From Anthonomus grandis grandis (lineage: Eukaryota; Arthropoda; Insecta; Coleoptera; Curculionidae): 64,000 nucleotides of DNA. A program made the position numbers and the translations under genes. Shown here in pieces: positions 1 to 11,071 of the stretch; the stretch's first letter is position 1, and each line of letters opens with the position of its first letter. The DNA is taken from the NCBI RefSeq assembly GCF_022605725.1, contig NC_065548.1, positions 40,541,131 to 40,605,130 of the forward strand, written 5' to 3'. The notes under the pieces were generated by a model. That model worked only from the letters and a program-made list of their open reading frames with translations. It searched no databases and was not told the origin of the DNA.

Positions 1-1029
1 TTTTTATAATTGATTATAACAAGGTATCCTCAAATGTAAGTAAATTTATCTAAAAACACCTAGTTAAGTGTTTTTATTCACGAATCATAAATAATCCTCT
101 ATCGAGATCCATATTTGTTTAATTTAACAATATATAACTCGTACATAATTAAATTTATATCCTGACCTCCCCGCTCACCAGATTTAAACCTTTTGGAATA
201 TTACTTGTCCCTAACCTCGCGAAGACTCCTTTATGAAGAGAACATTACATATAATCCAAAAAATATCCCTATAAAAGAATAATTTTTATATTTATTCAAC
301 ACTATTAAAGTTTTCTTTAGCTTTGCTCGCCAAATTCTAAAACCAAATTGATAAATCTTTTAAAAACAGAGAAGGAAAAATCATTTTCAAACATTATAAA
401 TCAATTCTCCAAATATAATATCGAATATCCGAAGCAGGGCTTCGTAGTAGACATCAAAACTACATATTACCGAGCTCGGATTCGGAAATATATTTGTTTT
501 ACTCAGCTTTTCTGATAACTTAAATGAAATATGATGTTTTCTTCCGCCTCTGGTGGTTTAAAAATAGGTTTAAATCAGCGATGGGACGCCGAAATTGATG
601 GAATACACTTGATGTAGCTCTGTTGTGGATAACCAATATATTGCATGGCATTTTTGTGATGGAAAAACACTATGCTCATAAATTACATTTATGTATTTCG
701 TATTATTTTTGAACTAAAATTCATAGAACATTAACAATATATTTAATCATTACAAAATAATTGCAAAGCTTATTACTGGAATTTAAAATATTAGGCTTTA
801 TTTTTTTGTATTCATTGTAAAAAGTGACAAGATCTTAAAAAAACATTTATAACTGTCGGAATAATATAATTCTACCTATACCTGCATCCATCTATATAAA
901 TATCACTTAGGCTTGACGAGTCTTTCAACTAAACATAGTTTACTCAAGCTCATGTTGCATTCTTTAAGAAAAATATATAAATATTAAACTCAAATACAGT
1001 ATAAAAACAGTATAAAAACATATTTATTA
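1..1029. other. AT-rich non-coding stretch
   Basis: I see no open reading frame with family resemblance, no terminal repeat and no RNA gene here. The sequence is AT-rich and unstructured by eye. Confidence 0.5.
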
Positions 1030-2270
1030 TATAGGAGCGTCTGCGACTATATTATGCACGCCACGACGGGCCCGAAAAATCGTGTTTTTTTGGAAATAAA
1101 AATTCATATCTTTGGCTGTATGGCTAGCGAAACGATGAAATTTGGCATAGGGTCTCTCACTACATTGGGCATGATGGATCCGTAAACGAATTTTTTTTCG
1201 GGTACCATCAAACGGAGCGGTACTGTCTCAAAGTCAAAAATTCGTAAAAAAATTGGTAAAAATCGAGTTGAAATCGAGGAAAAATCGAAAAGACTTCGTT
1301 TTATAAGAGATTTAACATACTTGGAGCTTTTTTTGTAAAAAAATTATTTTACGAGTTCTGGCATTTTCAGTTTTTTGGAATTTTCTGCCAAACGATACTT
1401 ATTTTGGGAAATTTTTTTTTTCAAAAAATAACTTTATCTTTTACCTTTCATATGCCATATAACCGAAATTTTTGGGAACCATACAGGGCGAGCAATAATG
1501 AACTTTACCCATGAAGGTCCGACTCAAAAATCACATTTTATTTAATAACTTTTTCGTACTGGCACCTGGACCATTTATATTCTCAGGCATTAAATACTTT
1601 AATAACCCCATTATTCGTGTAAAATTACAATCTTCCAACTTTAATAGGTTCTGAGCAATTCGAATTTTCGCGTTTAATTCATTTGCCGCGTCCCTGTACA
1701 TGGTGAAAAGATCAAACAACATCTAAAGGATCCGAAATTTTGTTTTACAACACATACTAAAATTTCAGGATTCCAGCGATAGTACAAGTACCCGAAAAAT
1801 GCGATTTTATGAAAAAAGTACATTTTTTTGCGTTTTTGCAGGTAGTTGGAGGTGTCAACCTAAACTCTAAAGAAATGGCTAGTGGGAACAATACTTTGAC
1901 GCATGGTGGGTAAAAATTTTTTGCTCGTGACAGGTGGCCGGGACTTGGTTGGGTTTTTTGTAAAATTATGAATGAAAATGAACCAGAAACGATCAGGGAA
2001 AGGAAGCACCGAATTAGAAAATGAATGGGCTTTCCGAATCTGTGCATATCAATTGGGGAAATTGTGTATTGCGCCCAGGAAAATTCGGCAAACATTTTGA
2101 CGTCTTCGAAAAATGCCGTTTTTTTGAAAAGTCAGTGGTTTTATACCGGGGTGAGACGAAATGAAATTTGCCTGATTATTTTATTAAAATTATTCGAATA
2201 TATACACGGGTCAGTCGTAATGATCTATTTAATTTAAAATAAAAATTTAGATATTAGGTGAGTTTTTACT
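1030..2270. repeat. Non-coding repeat-like region with recurring CCGAAAAAT phrase
   Basis: The phrase CCGAAAAATNG followed by a T/G-rich stretch recurs near 1070, 1792 and (as CGAAAAATGCCG) 2107, so the region looks like diverged repeats. The open frames on both strands are short and resemble nothing I recognise. It starts with a motif at about 1029-1053 that recurs at 5216-5241, which could mark the limits of a larger repeat unit (inference). Confidence 0.35.
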
Positions 2271-2284
2271 ATTTAGTTTATTAT

Positions 2285-3010
2285 TAATATATGTTAATAA
2301 TTCTTAAACATTGCTTTTGGGTTATAAATAAAATTTTTTTGAAATTATTGATTTTTAAGGTTAGTCGAGTATCATAACCTTTTTGGTATTGGTGCGATTT
2401 GGTTGAAATTTGGTACCTAGTACCTATTTCGGATAAGATTAATAAATATTTACAGATATTTGACATGACTATGTTTTAAGGTCACGTGACTATCAAAACT
2501 TTCTTCCTATTTGTCCGATTTGATTGAAATTTGGTATTTGGGGTTTATTTAGGATGCAATTATTAATTTTTCACAGATATTTGACATTTGACTTCCAGGT
2601 CACGTGACTATTGTAACTTTTTTGCTATTGGTCTGATTGGGTTCAAATTTGGTATTTAAGCTTTATTTAGAATGCAATTATTAATTTTTGACTGATATTT
2701 GACATTTGACTTCCGGGTCACGTGACTATTGTAACTTTTTTGCTATGAGTCCGATTGGGTTCAAATTTGGTATTTGGGCTTTATTTAGGATACAATTAAT
2801 AAATTTTGACAGATAATTGACAAATTATAGTTTAAAGTCACGTGACTTTCATAATTCTTTTGCTATTGATCCGATTGGGTTGAAATTTGGTATTTAGAGT
2901 TTTATTACGATGCAATTATTGAATTTTTACAAATTTTTAAATTATTGCGTTTTTAAGTCACGTGACTATCAAAATTTCTTTCGTATTCGCTCGATTTGAT
3001 TGAAATTTCC
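2285..3010. repeat. Tandem satellite, ~118-120 bp units with GTCACGTGAC core
   Basis: Five GTCACGTGAC decamers begin at 2481, 2599, 2717, 2837 and 2957, spaced 118, 118, 120 and 120 bp. Each is followed by an ACTAT..T-rich block and GAAATTTGGTATTT-like text, then TTATTTAGGATGCAATTA and GACAGATATTTGACA. The units are diverged (roughly 75-90% alike by eye), so the array is old. A related unit recurs at 4810-5000 beyond an intervening duplicated block. The core contains the E-box CACGTG; I have no evidence that this is functional. Confidence 0.8.
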
Positions 3011-3164
3011 TATTAGATTATATGTATATATTTATAGATAATATTTTGTATTACCCTATTGCTTTTATCTTAATTAGTTAAATTGTTTCTTAGATTTGCC
3101 TTTGAAAAAAAAATTAAAAAATTATCGGTTCGGTATGATTTAAAGGAAACTTATCTTCTTTCAT

Positions 3165-4800
3165 AATACTGTAGCATTATTATAGATTTTGAAAATTTTT
3201 GTCATTAAGCTTTTTCATTACTTTTTGAATGGTCTTTGGCCAGAAAAAAGAAATTTTGAATTTGGAGCATGTTTTGAAAAAACTTTCATTTTGGGCCGGA
3301 TTTTGTTTGAAAATCGATAAATGCAAATAAATAGGTTTTCTGTTCATTTAAGAGTCAAATCGATAATAACCTTTTTGAAAGGTATCCTGAAGTAGTACAA
3401 GATAGAATAATAAAAAAATGAAATTTTTCCATAGGGCTCTTATTAATTCGATATTTATGAATTATAGTTTTTTACAATTTTCTCTAAATCTGTAATAGCT
3501 ATAATCAATTACTTTTAACACTCGAATACCTCGTAATATTCCCTAGAACTTTTATTTAAGACAAAAAGTTGTCAGAGTTATAGTTTAGTTAGAAAAAAAT
3601 AAAAACCATTTTTTCACAATTTTTCAGGCCTTTCGATTTTGGAGCAAAAAAATTTATTTTTTTTCTTAGGTTTTTTTTACTGCCAACTTAGGGCTGACAT
3701 TATAATTTGTCAGTTATCATTTTAAGAAAAAAAAAGCTACCGTGGGGAAAAACGAGTTTTCTCTCATTTTTTTTCAAATTTTTACTAATATCTCGACTTC
3801 TATAGCTTCGATTCAATTCATTGATGGTTTTTATTATTCCTTATTATCCTCCTGTTAATTCTTTTGATATTTTATTACAATTGCCTTTCGAAATAAAACT
3901 GAAAAATTTAAAAAATCGACGTAAAAGCCCGGTTGTCTTATTCCTGTACATAGGCTCTTATGGAACCTAATTTTTCCCTTTATATTATGGCACTCGTATA
4001 AATCGTGAAAAATTTTGTCATAAAGCTTTTTTATTAGTTTTTGAATAGTCTTTAACCAGAAAAAAAAAAATTTTGAATTTGGAGCATATTTTGGAAAAAT
4101 GGTCATTTTGACCCCGGATTTTGTTCGAAAATCGAAAAATGCAAAGAAACAGGTTTTCCGTTCACTTTAGAGTCAAATTGGTAATAATCTTTTTTAAAGA
4201 TACTCTGAAGTAGTACAGGTTAGAAAAATAAAAAATTGAAATTTTTCCATAGGGCTCTTGATAATTCGATATTTAGGTTTAATAGTTTTTTCCAATTTTC
4301 TCCGATTGTATAATAGCTAGAAACGATTCGTTTTGACAGGCGAATACCTCTTAATCTAGCGAAGAACTCTTATTTAATACAAAAAGTTGTCAGATTAATA
4401 GTTTATTTATAAAAAAATAAAAACCATTTTTTTGAAATTTTTCGTGGGTACACACACCCCTTTCGATTTTCGACCAAAAAAAAAATTTTTTTTTCTTGGG
4501 TTTTTTTAGTGAAAATTGCCAGTTTAGGGCTAAAACTAAAATTTGTCATAAATTATTTTAAGAAAAAAAATGATACCGTGGGAAAAAACCAGTTTTCTTT
4601 TGTTTTTCCCACATTTTTACTAATATCTCGGCTTCTATAGCTTCGATTCAATTCGTTGATGGTTTTTTTTATATCTTATTCTCCTCCTGTCAATTCTTTT
4701 GATATTTTAGTACTATTACTTTTCAAAATAAAAAGAAAAATTAAATCAAATCGACGTAAAATCCCTGTTTGTTCTATTTCAATAAATAGACCCTTATGGG
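3165..4800. repeat. Two tandem ~0.82 kb repeat units
   Basis: Landmarks recur with a period of about 816-833 bp: TTTGTCATAAAGC-like text at 3200 and 4016, CCATAGGGCTCTT at 3429 and 4247, and CTTCTATAGCTTCGATTCAA at about 3799 and 4631. Copy A is roughly 3165-3980 and copy B roughly 3990-4800. Both contain poly(A) and poly(T) runs and no credible coding sequence. The block interrupts, or is a higher-order part of, the 120 bp satellite on either side. Confidence 0.7.
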
Positions 4801-5000
4801 AACTTCTCTCTGAATTTGGTATTTATGGTTTATTTAGGATACAACTAATAAATTATGACAGATAACTGACATTTGAGTGTCAGCCTAGGTCACGTGACTA
4901 CCGTAACTTTTTTGCTATTGGTCCGACTCTGTTCGAATTTGGTATTCAGGCTTTATTTAGAATACAATTAATATACTTCGACAGATATTTGAAATATAAG
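4801..5000. repeat. Outlying unit(s) of the ~120 bp satellite
   Basis: GAATTTGGTATTTATGG, TTTATTTAGGATACAA, GACAGATAACTGACATTTG and GTCACGTGAC (4889-4898) follow one another in the same order as in the array at 2285-3010. About one and a half units are present. Confidence 0.7.
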
Positions 5001-5195
5001 ACAGTATATTGACTCACAATACGACTATATAACAAATTATGGTTCTTTGAAGCATGATACCCCAACAACTGGTCCTCTCTTTCCTCGGCAAGTAAACGTT
5101 AGCCTCCCGACTCACCTAAGTACACCTGATAATTTTTGTTTTTTTTTTTTTAATTCCCTTATGGCTTTTCACAGACAAGACCTAAAGGTTCCAAA

Positions 5196-5241
5196 CTGGT
5201 CCCCACGGACCAAAAGTATAGGAGCGAAGCGACTATACTTG
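5196..5241. repeat. Two adjacent short hairpins at a possible repeat boundary
   Basis: TGGTCC-CCAC-GGACCA can form a 6 bp stem, and directly after it AGTATAG...CTATACT forms a 7 bp stem around GAGCGAAGCGA. The second hairpin recurs in a related form near 1029-1053 (TATAG GAGCG TCT GCGA CTATA). Such short structured ends are seen at the termini of several non-autonomous elements, but I cannot name the family. Confidence 0.4.
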
Positions 5242-5640
5242 TTATTAACTCCGAACACTGGTTCGCTCTTTTATACATTACATAATTATATAGTGTTTTT
5301 TTTTGTTAATTAAAGGAAAGAAAACGCAATACTTTTATAAGACATTCGATATTTATCAGCAAGTTTGTTGAAAACTGTGTGGGTCAACCTTTTATTTACA
5401 TATGTTAAATACTTAGCGCATAATTAAAATTAAGACTATGCCTCGATTATATTTATAAAACCATTACAACAGACTATACAGGCTAATAAATTGAACCGCT
5501 ATTTGCTGTCTCAACGGCAGGTCTCATTTTGCTGTGTGACTGACTGTATGCCAAACTGTTAAACTTTAAAGCGCTATTATTTTTTTTTTAAATTATTATT
5601 ACTGTTTATACTTTCAAAGAGTTGATATTATTAAATGGTT
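5242..5640. other. AT-rich spacer without recognised content
   Basis: I find no coding similarity, terminal repeat or RNA gene in this stretch. Confidence 0.5.
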
Positions 5641-5649
5641 TGTTAAAGG

Positions 5650-5840
5650 CATTTCGGTAGCCACATGTAGCCTTTGGCCGTATCCCAAGTGTTGGAGACG
5701 AACTGGGTGTGGACCATAAAACTGTTACCCGTATTAAAAATATGGGTACAAACGTTTCAAATATTCCAAAAATCTAGAGATATTTCCCGAAGAGGAAAAT
5801 TGAATTTTGTGAAACCACGATGAAAAAAGCAAATATATGT
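5650..5840 (+). pseudogene. HARBI1-like Harbinger transposase fragment
   Basis: The plus-strand frame reads VGDELGVDHKTVTRI from about 5680, which is the helix-turn-helix stretch of HARBI1-type transposases (family pattern: V.D.LG..QSTVSRI). After a stop codon the same order continues with a YFP/ETEE-like stretch (RYFPKRKIEFCETTMKK), as in the family just before its catalytic domain. No catalytic residues survive. This is a short relic, separate from the larger Harbinger copies at 9.3, 29 and 49.7 kb. It could be another HTH transposase, but the downstream order favours Harbinger. Confidence 0.5.
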
Positions 5841-6217
5841 ATATACACACTTTACCTTCATCAAAGGTAACGTCGTACTGAAAAGCAACGACGTTGCAGA
5901 CGAGTAGCAGGGCCCAGATGCATGCGTTAACGTTGCCGTACGCATCTCTCTAAACATAACGATCGATTCCGCAACCTTTATATACATATAGATTCAAAAG
6001 TTTTGCATTAACTTGTTTTTATACCAAGAAATTTTTTAGGGTCCGCAATTTTTTTAAGGCTTATTTATCAATGTTTATCTTTCGTATTCGTCGCCTATTT
6101 GTTGCCCGACAAAAATGTTAACAATATTTTTCTTGTAAGTTTTCCATTTTTGGTTCTATTATTAAGGTCAAAACAGTTATATTTTGTGAGTATACGTGAA
6201 AAGGTGCCTCGTTAAGT

Positions 6218-6405
6218 GAGGTTGACCGTGCAAGAATAATATATTTACTTGAAGAAGGCTACTCTCAAATTTGTGGCTGATAGAGTTGGAGTTTGGCAAA
6301 GTGATTGGAATTGCACTTGGAATCGTTATCTCCAGAACAATTATCTTGAGGATAGACTGAGAATCGGCAGGAAAAATCTTCTACTTTTCGCAGTTGTAGG
6401 CACAA
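6218..6405 (+). pseudogene. Tc1/mariner transposase, N-terminal HTH fragment
   Basis: The frame starting at 6218 reads EVDRARIIYLLEEGYSQIC, then after a one-base shift ADRVGVWQS, and a few residues later YLEDRLRIGR. This is the order of the paired HTH of Tc1-like transposases, ending in the usual basic GRP(R/K)-like segment. The catalytic DDE part is missing downstream. The piece is a truncated, frameshifted relic with no terminal repeats seen. Confidence 0.65.
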
Positions 6406-6479
6406 AGCTATTAAGACATAAACCTTATCATAAAGTAACTCCACAGTAGTGTTATTATTACCATTAGATTCTAAAATTC

Positions 6480-7100
6480 TTCAATCAATATTAAGAAAGC
6501 TATCATATAATAAACTAAAGTCAGCTTTTTTCCAGTTATAAAAGGTATTATAAATTTTACCACTATTTAATTTTTTGTCTGAATTGTTTTTGAACTTAAT
6601 CAATAAAGATGGATGGATATCCTCCTGCTCAATTAAAAAATCGTAACATCTTTGCAATATGCAAAAGTCACATCTAAACGAGATCTATGAGCCTCCCTTG
6701 GTTATTTTTAACAATATTTAATTGCTTTCAGTCAAAAGATCCTACGAGATTAATCAGAATATTCACCCTATAGGATGAGTGTGCACCTTCTTTACATAGG
6801 ATATATTCTAAAATATTGAAATCTCCCAAAATTATTTCCAAAAACCTCGGACTTAAGTCCCGGTGGAATGTAAATTAGTATAATACAGAGGTTACAATGA
6901 GTAAGTATAATTTTTACGGCTTTAATGTCAAAGAATCGGAACAGAAAAAGTTTATTTAATTGCCAAAACAACACCACCTCCTCTATTCGCACTAATCTCA
7001 GCATAGTTACCAGCGCAGCGATATACTGTGTATTCATTAGGAAGTTGGTCAGAATTATAAAACCCATCATGTAGCTAAGACACAGTAATAGCAATCACAA
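6480..7100 (-). pseudogene. Non-LTR retrotransposon endonuclease domain, decayed
   Basis: Read on the minus strand, the region gives the landmarks of an apurinic-like endonuclease in the right order. First comes YTVYRC near 7030, then NRGGGVVLA near 6970 (the usual RGGGV loop), then YIPPG near 6870, and last GDFNILEY near 6820, the catalytic GDFN. Several stops and shifts separate these. The endonuclease nicks target DNA to prime reverse transcription. The matching RT domain is not next to it. A gag-like frame lies upstream on the same strand (7498-7746), so both may come from one Jockey-superfamily copy. Confidence 0.65.
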
Positions 7101-7497
7101 GTTAGAATGGCATTGAAAAATGTTTTGGTTTTCGAGCAAAGTTCTTTAGCATTTTAATATACATCTGGTGCTGCTTCTGGGTTGACTGATTGCCACTGTT
7201 CACCGTTGGTTTAAAAAGAGATATTTTAGAGAAGTGCGAATGAAGAGCCGAATGATCTTATTTGCTAAAGAGTGGACCCGAAAATTTCCGATTTATATTT
7301 TCCATTAATTTGTTTATATGTATAACAATCATATTTCCATACAGCATGATACTAACACTAGTTTTACAGTACTTGCTAGAGTGAACCAAATTCTTGCATT
7401 TATATCAACATATATTGATATTATATTCATAAAGGTTGAATCATAGATATGGCCGCTATCAAGACCAACGACAATTTGTTCCTAATTGGTTATCTGC

Positions 7498-7746
7498 TTA
7501 AAAGTGACTAGGTCTAACTGTAAGGCAGCCTAAAATACGTTTCCCTCTTTCTAATATTTTCATTCTATCTGCAAGTCTAGAACCGGTGGTGATAAGCTGT
7601 CCTCCGGCAGCAATATGTTTGACGTGTTGAATATGTATATATTCGTCAGCAGGCTTGATGTATTTTAAAATATCTATTCTCGTGCGATTATTATCTTGCT
7701 CCGCGTTCTTAAGTTTTATGATAAGTTTTGATCTCTGGTTTTTACG
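7498..7746 (-). pseudogene. Gag-like ORF1 fragment of a non-LTR element (tentative)
   Basis: An uninterrupted minus-strand frame of about 82 codons is rich in Lys and Ile and contains the segment ILKYIKPADEYIHIQ, a Gly-Gly turn (AAGGQLI) and a basic stretch. The general make-up resembles the RNA-binding Gag-like ORF1 of insect non-LTR elements, and it lies upstream of the endonuclease relic on the same strand, as expected. No zinc knuckle is visible. The assignment rests mainly on position and composition. Confidence 0.35.
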
Positions 7747-8343
7747 GCATCCGCATAAATAGATCTAGAAGGAGGTATCTCATTAGGACGAAAAGCAGAG
7801 AGTTTTTCATAAATAGTCATCAAGAATGAGTCTTTTACAAATGAAATATTTAGTTAAATAGACTCTGTAATAGTCATCCCAATGCGCTCCACAGTCAAAG
7901 TACAACATGACAGACAGCGCCATATTAAACTAGGAGCAGATGAAATTAGATGTGCTGCTTCACTTGGTATGGGCATGAAGTCTATGTGATATCATTTCAG
8001 GTAATACCCAGCACAAGAGATATATAGCTTACTGCGATACAATCCGGCTAACGTGTTGCAAAAACCACACAAGGGCCTATTGTATCTTTATAAGTTTGCA
8101 GCGGTGTGAGATCACATTTAATTTTTTTTTATGTTTGATATAACAGGTAAGTGAAAACAGATCACTCACCCTGTAATAGCAGTCCTCGAAGATATTTCAG
8201 AAAGAGTTTTAAGACTTTTGATGTGGAAATGCAATTAAAACTAGCAGTCGGAGCATATTTTTGGCTTATTCCGAATTTAATATAATATTCTATTTGGTAG
8301 ACCAAAGAAAATTCAAGAGTTAAATATTTGAGAGGGAGAAATC

Positions 8344-8800
8344 TTAATCTTGTATCTAAAGCATTTGATTATATGGATGATCATAGAATACTGCTGTCGA
8401 AACTGAAGAGATATGGTTTTTGAGGCTTAACCTTGGAATGGTTCGTGATAACGTTCCTTACAGGAAAGGTAAGTTTCCACTAGAGTTCCCCAGTGTTCTG
8501 TCTTAGGACCACTACTCTTCCTATCATATATTAATGACTTGCGACTTCTAGCAATAAAAGGCAAAGTCACAATGTTTGCTGCCGACACCACCATTTTATG
8601 GCATTAGAGGAATTTGACAGATCTTGAATTGCTTGTGAACGTTGATTTTAAAACAACTAAGGAGTGTTGTGATGCAAATAATCTTGGTTTTAATTCTTCG
8701 AACACAAATGTGTTGAGTTGAGTGTTTTATGAATAATGTTGTATTAAACAATGAGCCTATTATAAGGCAACAAATTTTTGGGCTAAACAATTGATGAGAG
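8344..8800 (+). pseudogene. Non-LTR reverse transcriptase fragment, catalytic Asp lost
   Basis: Plus-strand frames give SKAFDYMDDH (motif A, usually AFD.VDH), then LSKLKRYGF, then a degraded PQ.SVLGPLLF-type motif, LSYINDL-like text, and MFAADTTILWH where the active-site FADDT is expected. The first Asp of the FADD pair reads Ala (GCC GAC), so the enzyme would be inactive even without the several stops. It belongs with Jockey/CR1-type RTs. The region before it (7800-8340) holds nothing I can name. Confidence 0.7.
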
Positions 8801-9325
8801 GCTTAAATTTCAAGACCATATTACCAAGGTATTAATAATTATTGTAATGTTAATAAATATTTATTTTTTTATTTTTACTTAATTTAATAAGTAAATATAT
8901 TATTTATTAACTGAGTCACGACTGGTTAGCCAATATTTTTTTTAAAGTTTATAATCACTTAAAGTTCTTTCAGTTATATGGTGCCACGGGACTACTTCAA
9001 GATTAATCTGCCATTTTGCTGTGAAAAAAAATGAAACAAGTGAAGAGAGTACTGTATGTCAAAGTCTTAAATGTATGTTACATACTTAATTTGAAACATC
9101 TGTGAATCTACTTAAACAAAAGAAAAAGAACTAGAAAATGAAAATTTTGAATTGAAAAATGTTAATAATATTACATCGTGATATAAAGTCGAAATTCAAA
9201 ATGCAGCATTTAATTTACATTTTCCATTGCCATTGCACTGACCCCTCATCAGTCATTACAAAAAATTAAAACAATTTTCCTATATCATTCGATATGTCCA
9301 CGTTCGCCGTTCATATGTTGGATGT
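8801..9325. other. AT-rich spacer
   Basis: No coding resemblance or structured repeat is seen here. Confidence 0.5.
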
Positions 9326-9753
9326 GCTCAAGATATTGTAAGTGTGTCTTTAAAATTATATCCGCCTCGAACTCTTACAAAATTGTGCAGAATACTGTAT
9401 GCCTTTATTATTTTAATAGATAGCGGTAAGAATACGTTCAGTGGTCTATGGAATATTCTGCATTTATTTGTTAAGATTCCAAAGCCGCTTTTCACATATC
9501 TTCTAGTCCTACTCAAGTGGTAATTAAATATATGCTTTTCTTGATCTAATATTTTTCCGGAGTATGGGCGCATTAGATGATGGTGAGTTCCAAAAACTTT
9601 ATCACCAATGAAAACATATGGAACACTTTGTTCTCCATATGGTAGGGATTTTAGTTTAGGAAGAAGTAGTGTTTTGTTACATATGTTTGAACCAAAGTTG
9701 TAATTCCTTGAAAATTGTTAAATCGCAGTCTTTTCTATATGCTCCAATACCAT

Positions 9754-9795
9754 ACAGTGAATATCATTTTACCAATGTAAAATGATATTCACTGT
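9754..9795. repeat. Perfect 19 bp inverted duplication, 4 bp loop
   Basis: Positions 9754-9772 are the exact reverse complement of 9777-9795, with loop CAAT. One arm is transposase coding sequence (VIDSEYHF region) and the other breaks the frame. This looks like a local fold-back duplication rather than a terminal repeat. Confidence 0.85.
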
Positions 9796-10474
9796 CGATA
9801 ACAGCAAGCAGAACAATTAAGAAATAATCCATATAGTTGAAAAAACAACGATCCACTATGTTCAAGTTTATTGATTCTGATATGTTTTCCATCGACTGTG
9901 CTGACACAATGAGGGAAATTAGTTTTGCTTATAAAATCCGTTGGCAATACTCTTCAGACTTTGTTCTGTGAGTGGAGGCATACACTCGAGACGTAAATTT
10001 TCCCACACAACATCACAAACTTCATTGAAAATTCCAGAAATAGTAGACATTCCAATTCGATAAACATAGTGAAGGTTCGTAAAAGTGTTTACTTGTGAGT
10101 TACCAGTTGCAAGGTACCTAAAAAAACTGAGCTTGAATATTTATAAAATTAAATATTTCATAAACTCAAATGGAAACTCATGAACCCATATCTTCGTTAT
10201 ATCCCCTATAACAACAAATACCACGTCTTGTATACAAAGTAGAACATCACAAACTAAATAAACATTTACGCACAGCTCATTATTTTTTTTTCAAAAATGC
10301 TTGGACATGTCGATTTCCGTTTCGAGAAGAACACTAATTTATTTTTAAACAACGTTTATACTTACAGTGCTCTAGGCTGAGGTGGTGACACCAGTAAAAA
10401 TCTTAAAAAATATAAAGTAGTTTGAATGGTACCTCATCTTCATGGTCCTACTCCAACTTACTATTCAATACCGC

Positions 10475-11071
10475 TCAGATATGAACGAGATTTTATGAGT
10501 TTTTAGTGTTTTGCTTGAACACAAAATGTACATTCCGGCCATCCATGATCGCCGCGTAAGGCCATCATGGCTAAGTGGACAAATATTCGAGACCGTGATG
10601 TAAAGTACCTAAAAAAAGTTGAAGAAGAAAAGAGAACTGGAAATGCAGCAAAATCAACTACGAAACATATCTACAGTGAACAGTTATGCTTCTTAAAAAA
10701 CACAAAGAGACCACAGATAGCTTTTTGTATGGATAGTGAGACTAACAACACTGCCAAAGAATGAAGATTACCATGGAAATCCAAACGTTGTCACGACTGA
10801 TGATGAAATATTTCGTTGTTTACTTTACTTTCAACCTTCCCAGGCTAGAAAAACACAAAAGCGTGTAGATATTGACAAGATGGCCTTACAAAAACTGCAA
10901 AAGCCTGATGACCGGCATCTCAATTTCTTTAAAGGCATTCTTCAAAGTCTTCAAAGCTTCAACAACACCGAAACAATAACTCTCTAAAATGAAGTCTTGC
11001 AGAATCTGCAAAATATCTACAGATCTCGATCAACTCCTGAGCATGTATCACGGTCTTCATATCAGCAATAA
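10475..11071 (+). pseudogene. MADF-BESS accessory protein of the Harbinger element
   Basis: The frame from 10567 reads AKWTNIRDRDVKYLKKVEEE and HIYSEQLCFLK, the second half of a MADF (Myb/SANT-like) DNA-binding domain. A shifted frame before it (LLEHKMYIPAIHDRR) fits the first half. Further on, DDRHLNFFKGILQSLQSF is a BESS motif, and after one stop the frame continues as NEVLQNLQNI to a stop at 11069. PIF/Harbinger elements usually carry such a second gene, which helps bring transposase to DNA. At least two frame breaks make it non-functional. The whole gene lies antisense within the transposase intron (11087-10118). Confidence 0.75.

Noticed and set aside
1531..1722. 63-codon minus-strand frame that looks fairly protein-like
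   Set aside because: It ends in repeat-like DNA, has no recognised motif, and nothing upstream supports a gene.
2481..2966. Regularly spaced repeats that might suggest a CRISPR array
   Set aside because: The units are diverged along their whole length, with no exact repeat of 23-40 bp alternating with unique spacers, and the context is eukaryotic.
5047..5313. 88-codon plus-strand frame
   Set aside because: It runs through a poly(T) run and two hairpins at a probable repeat boundary.
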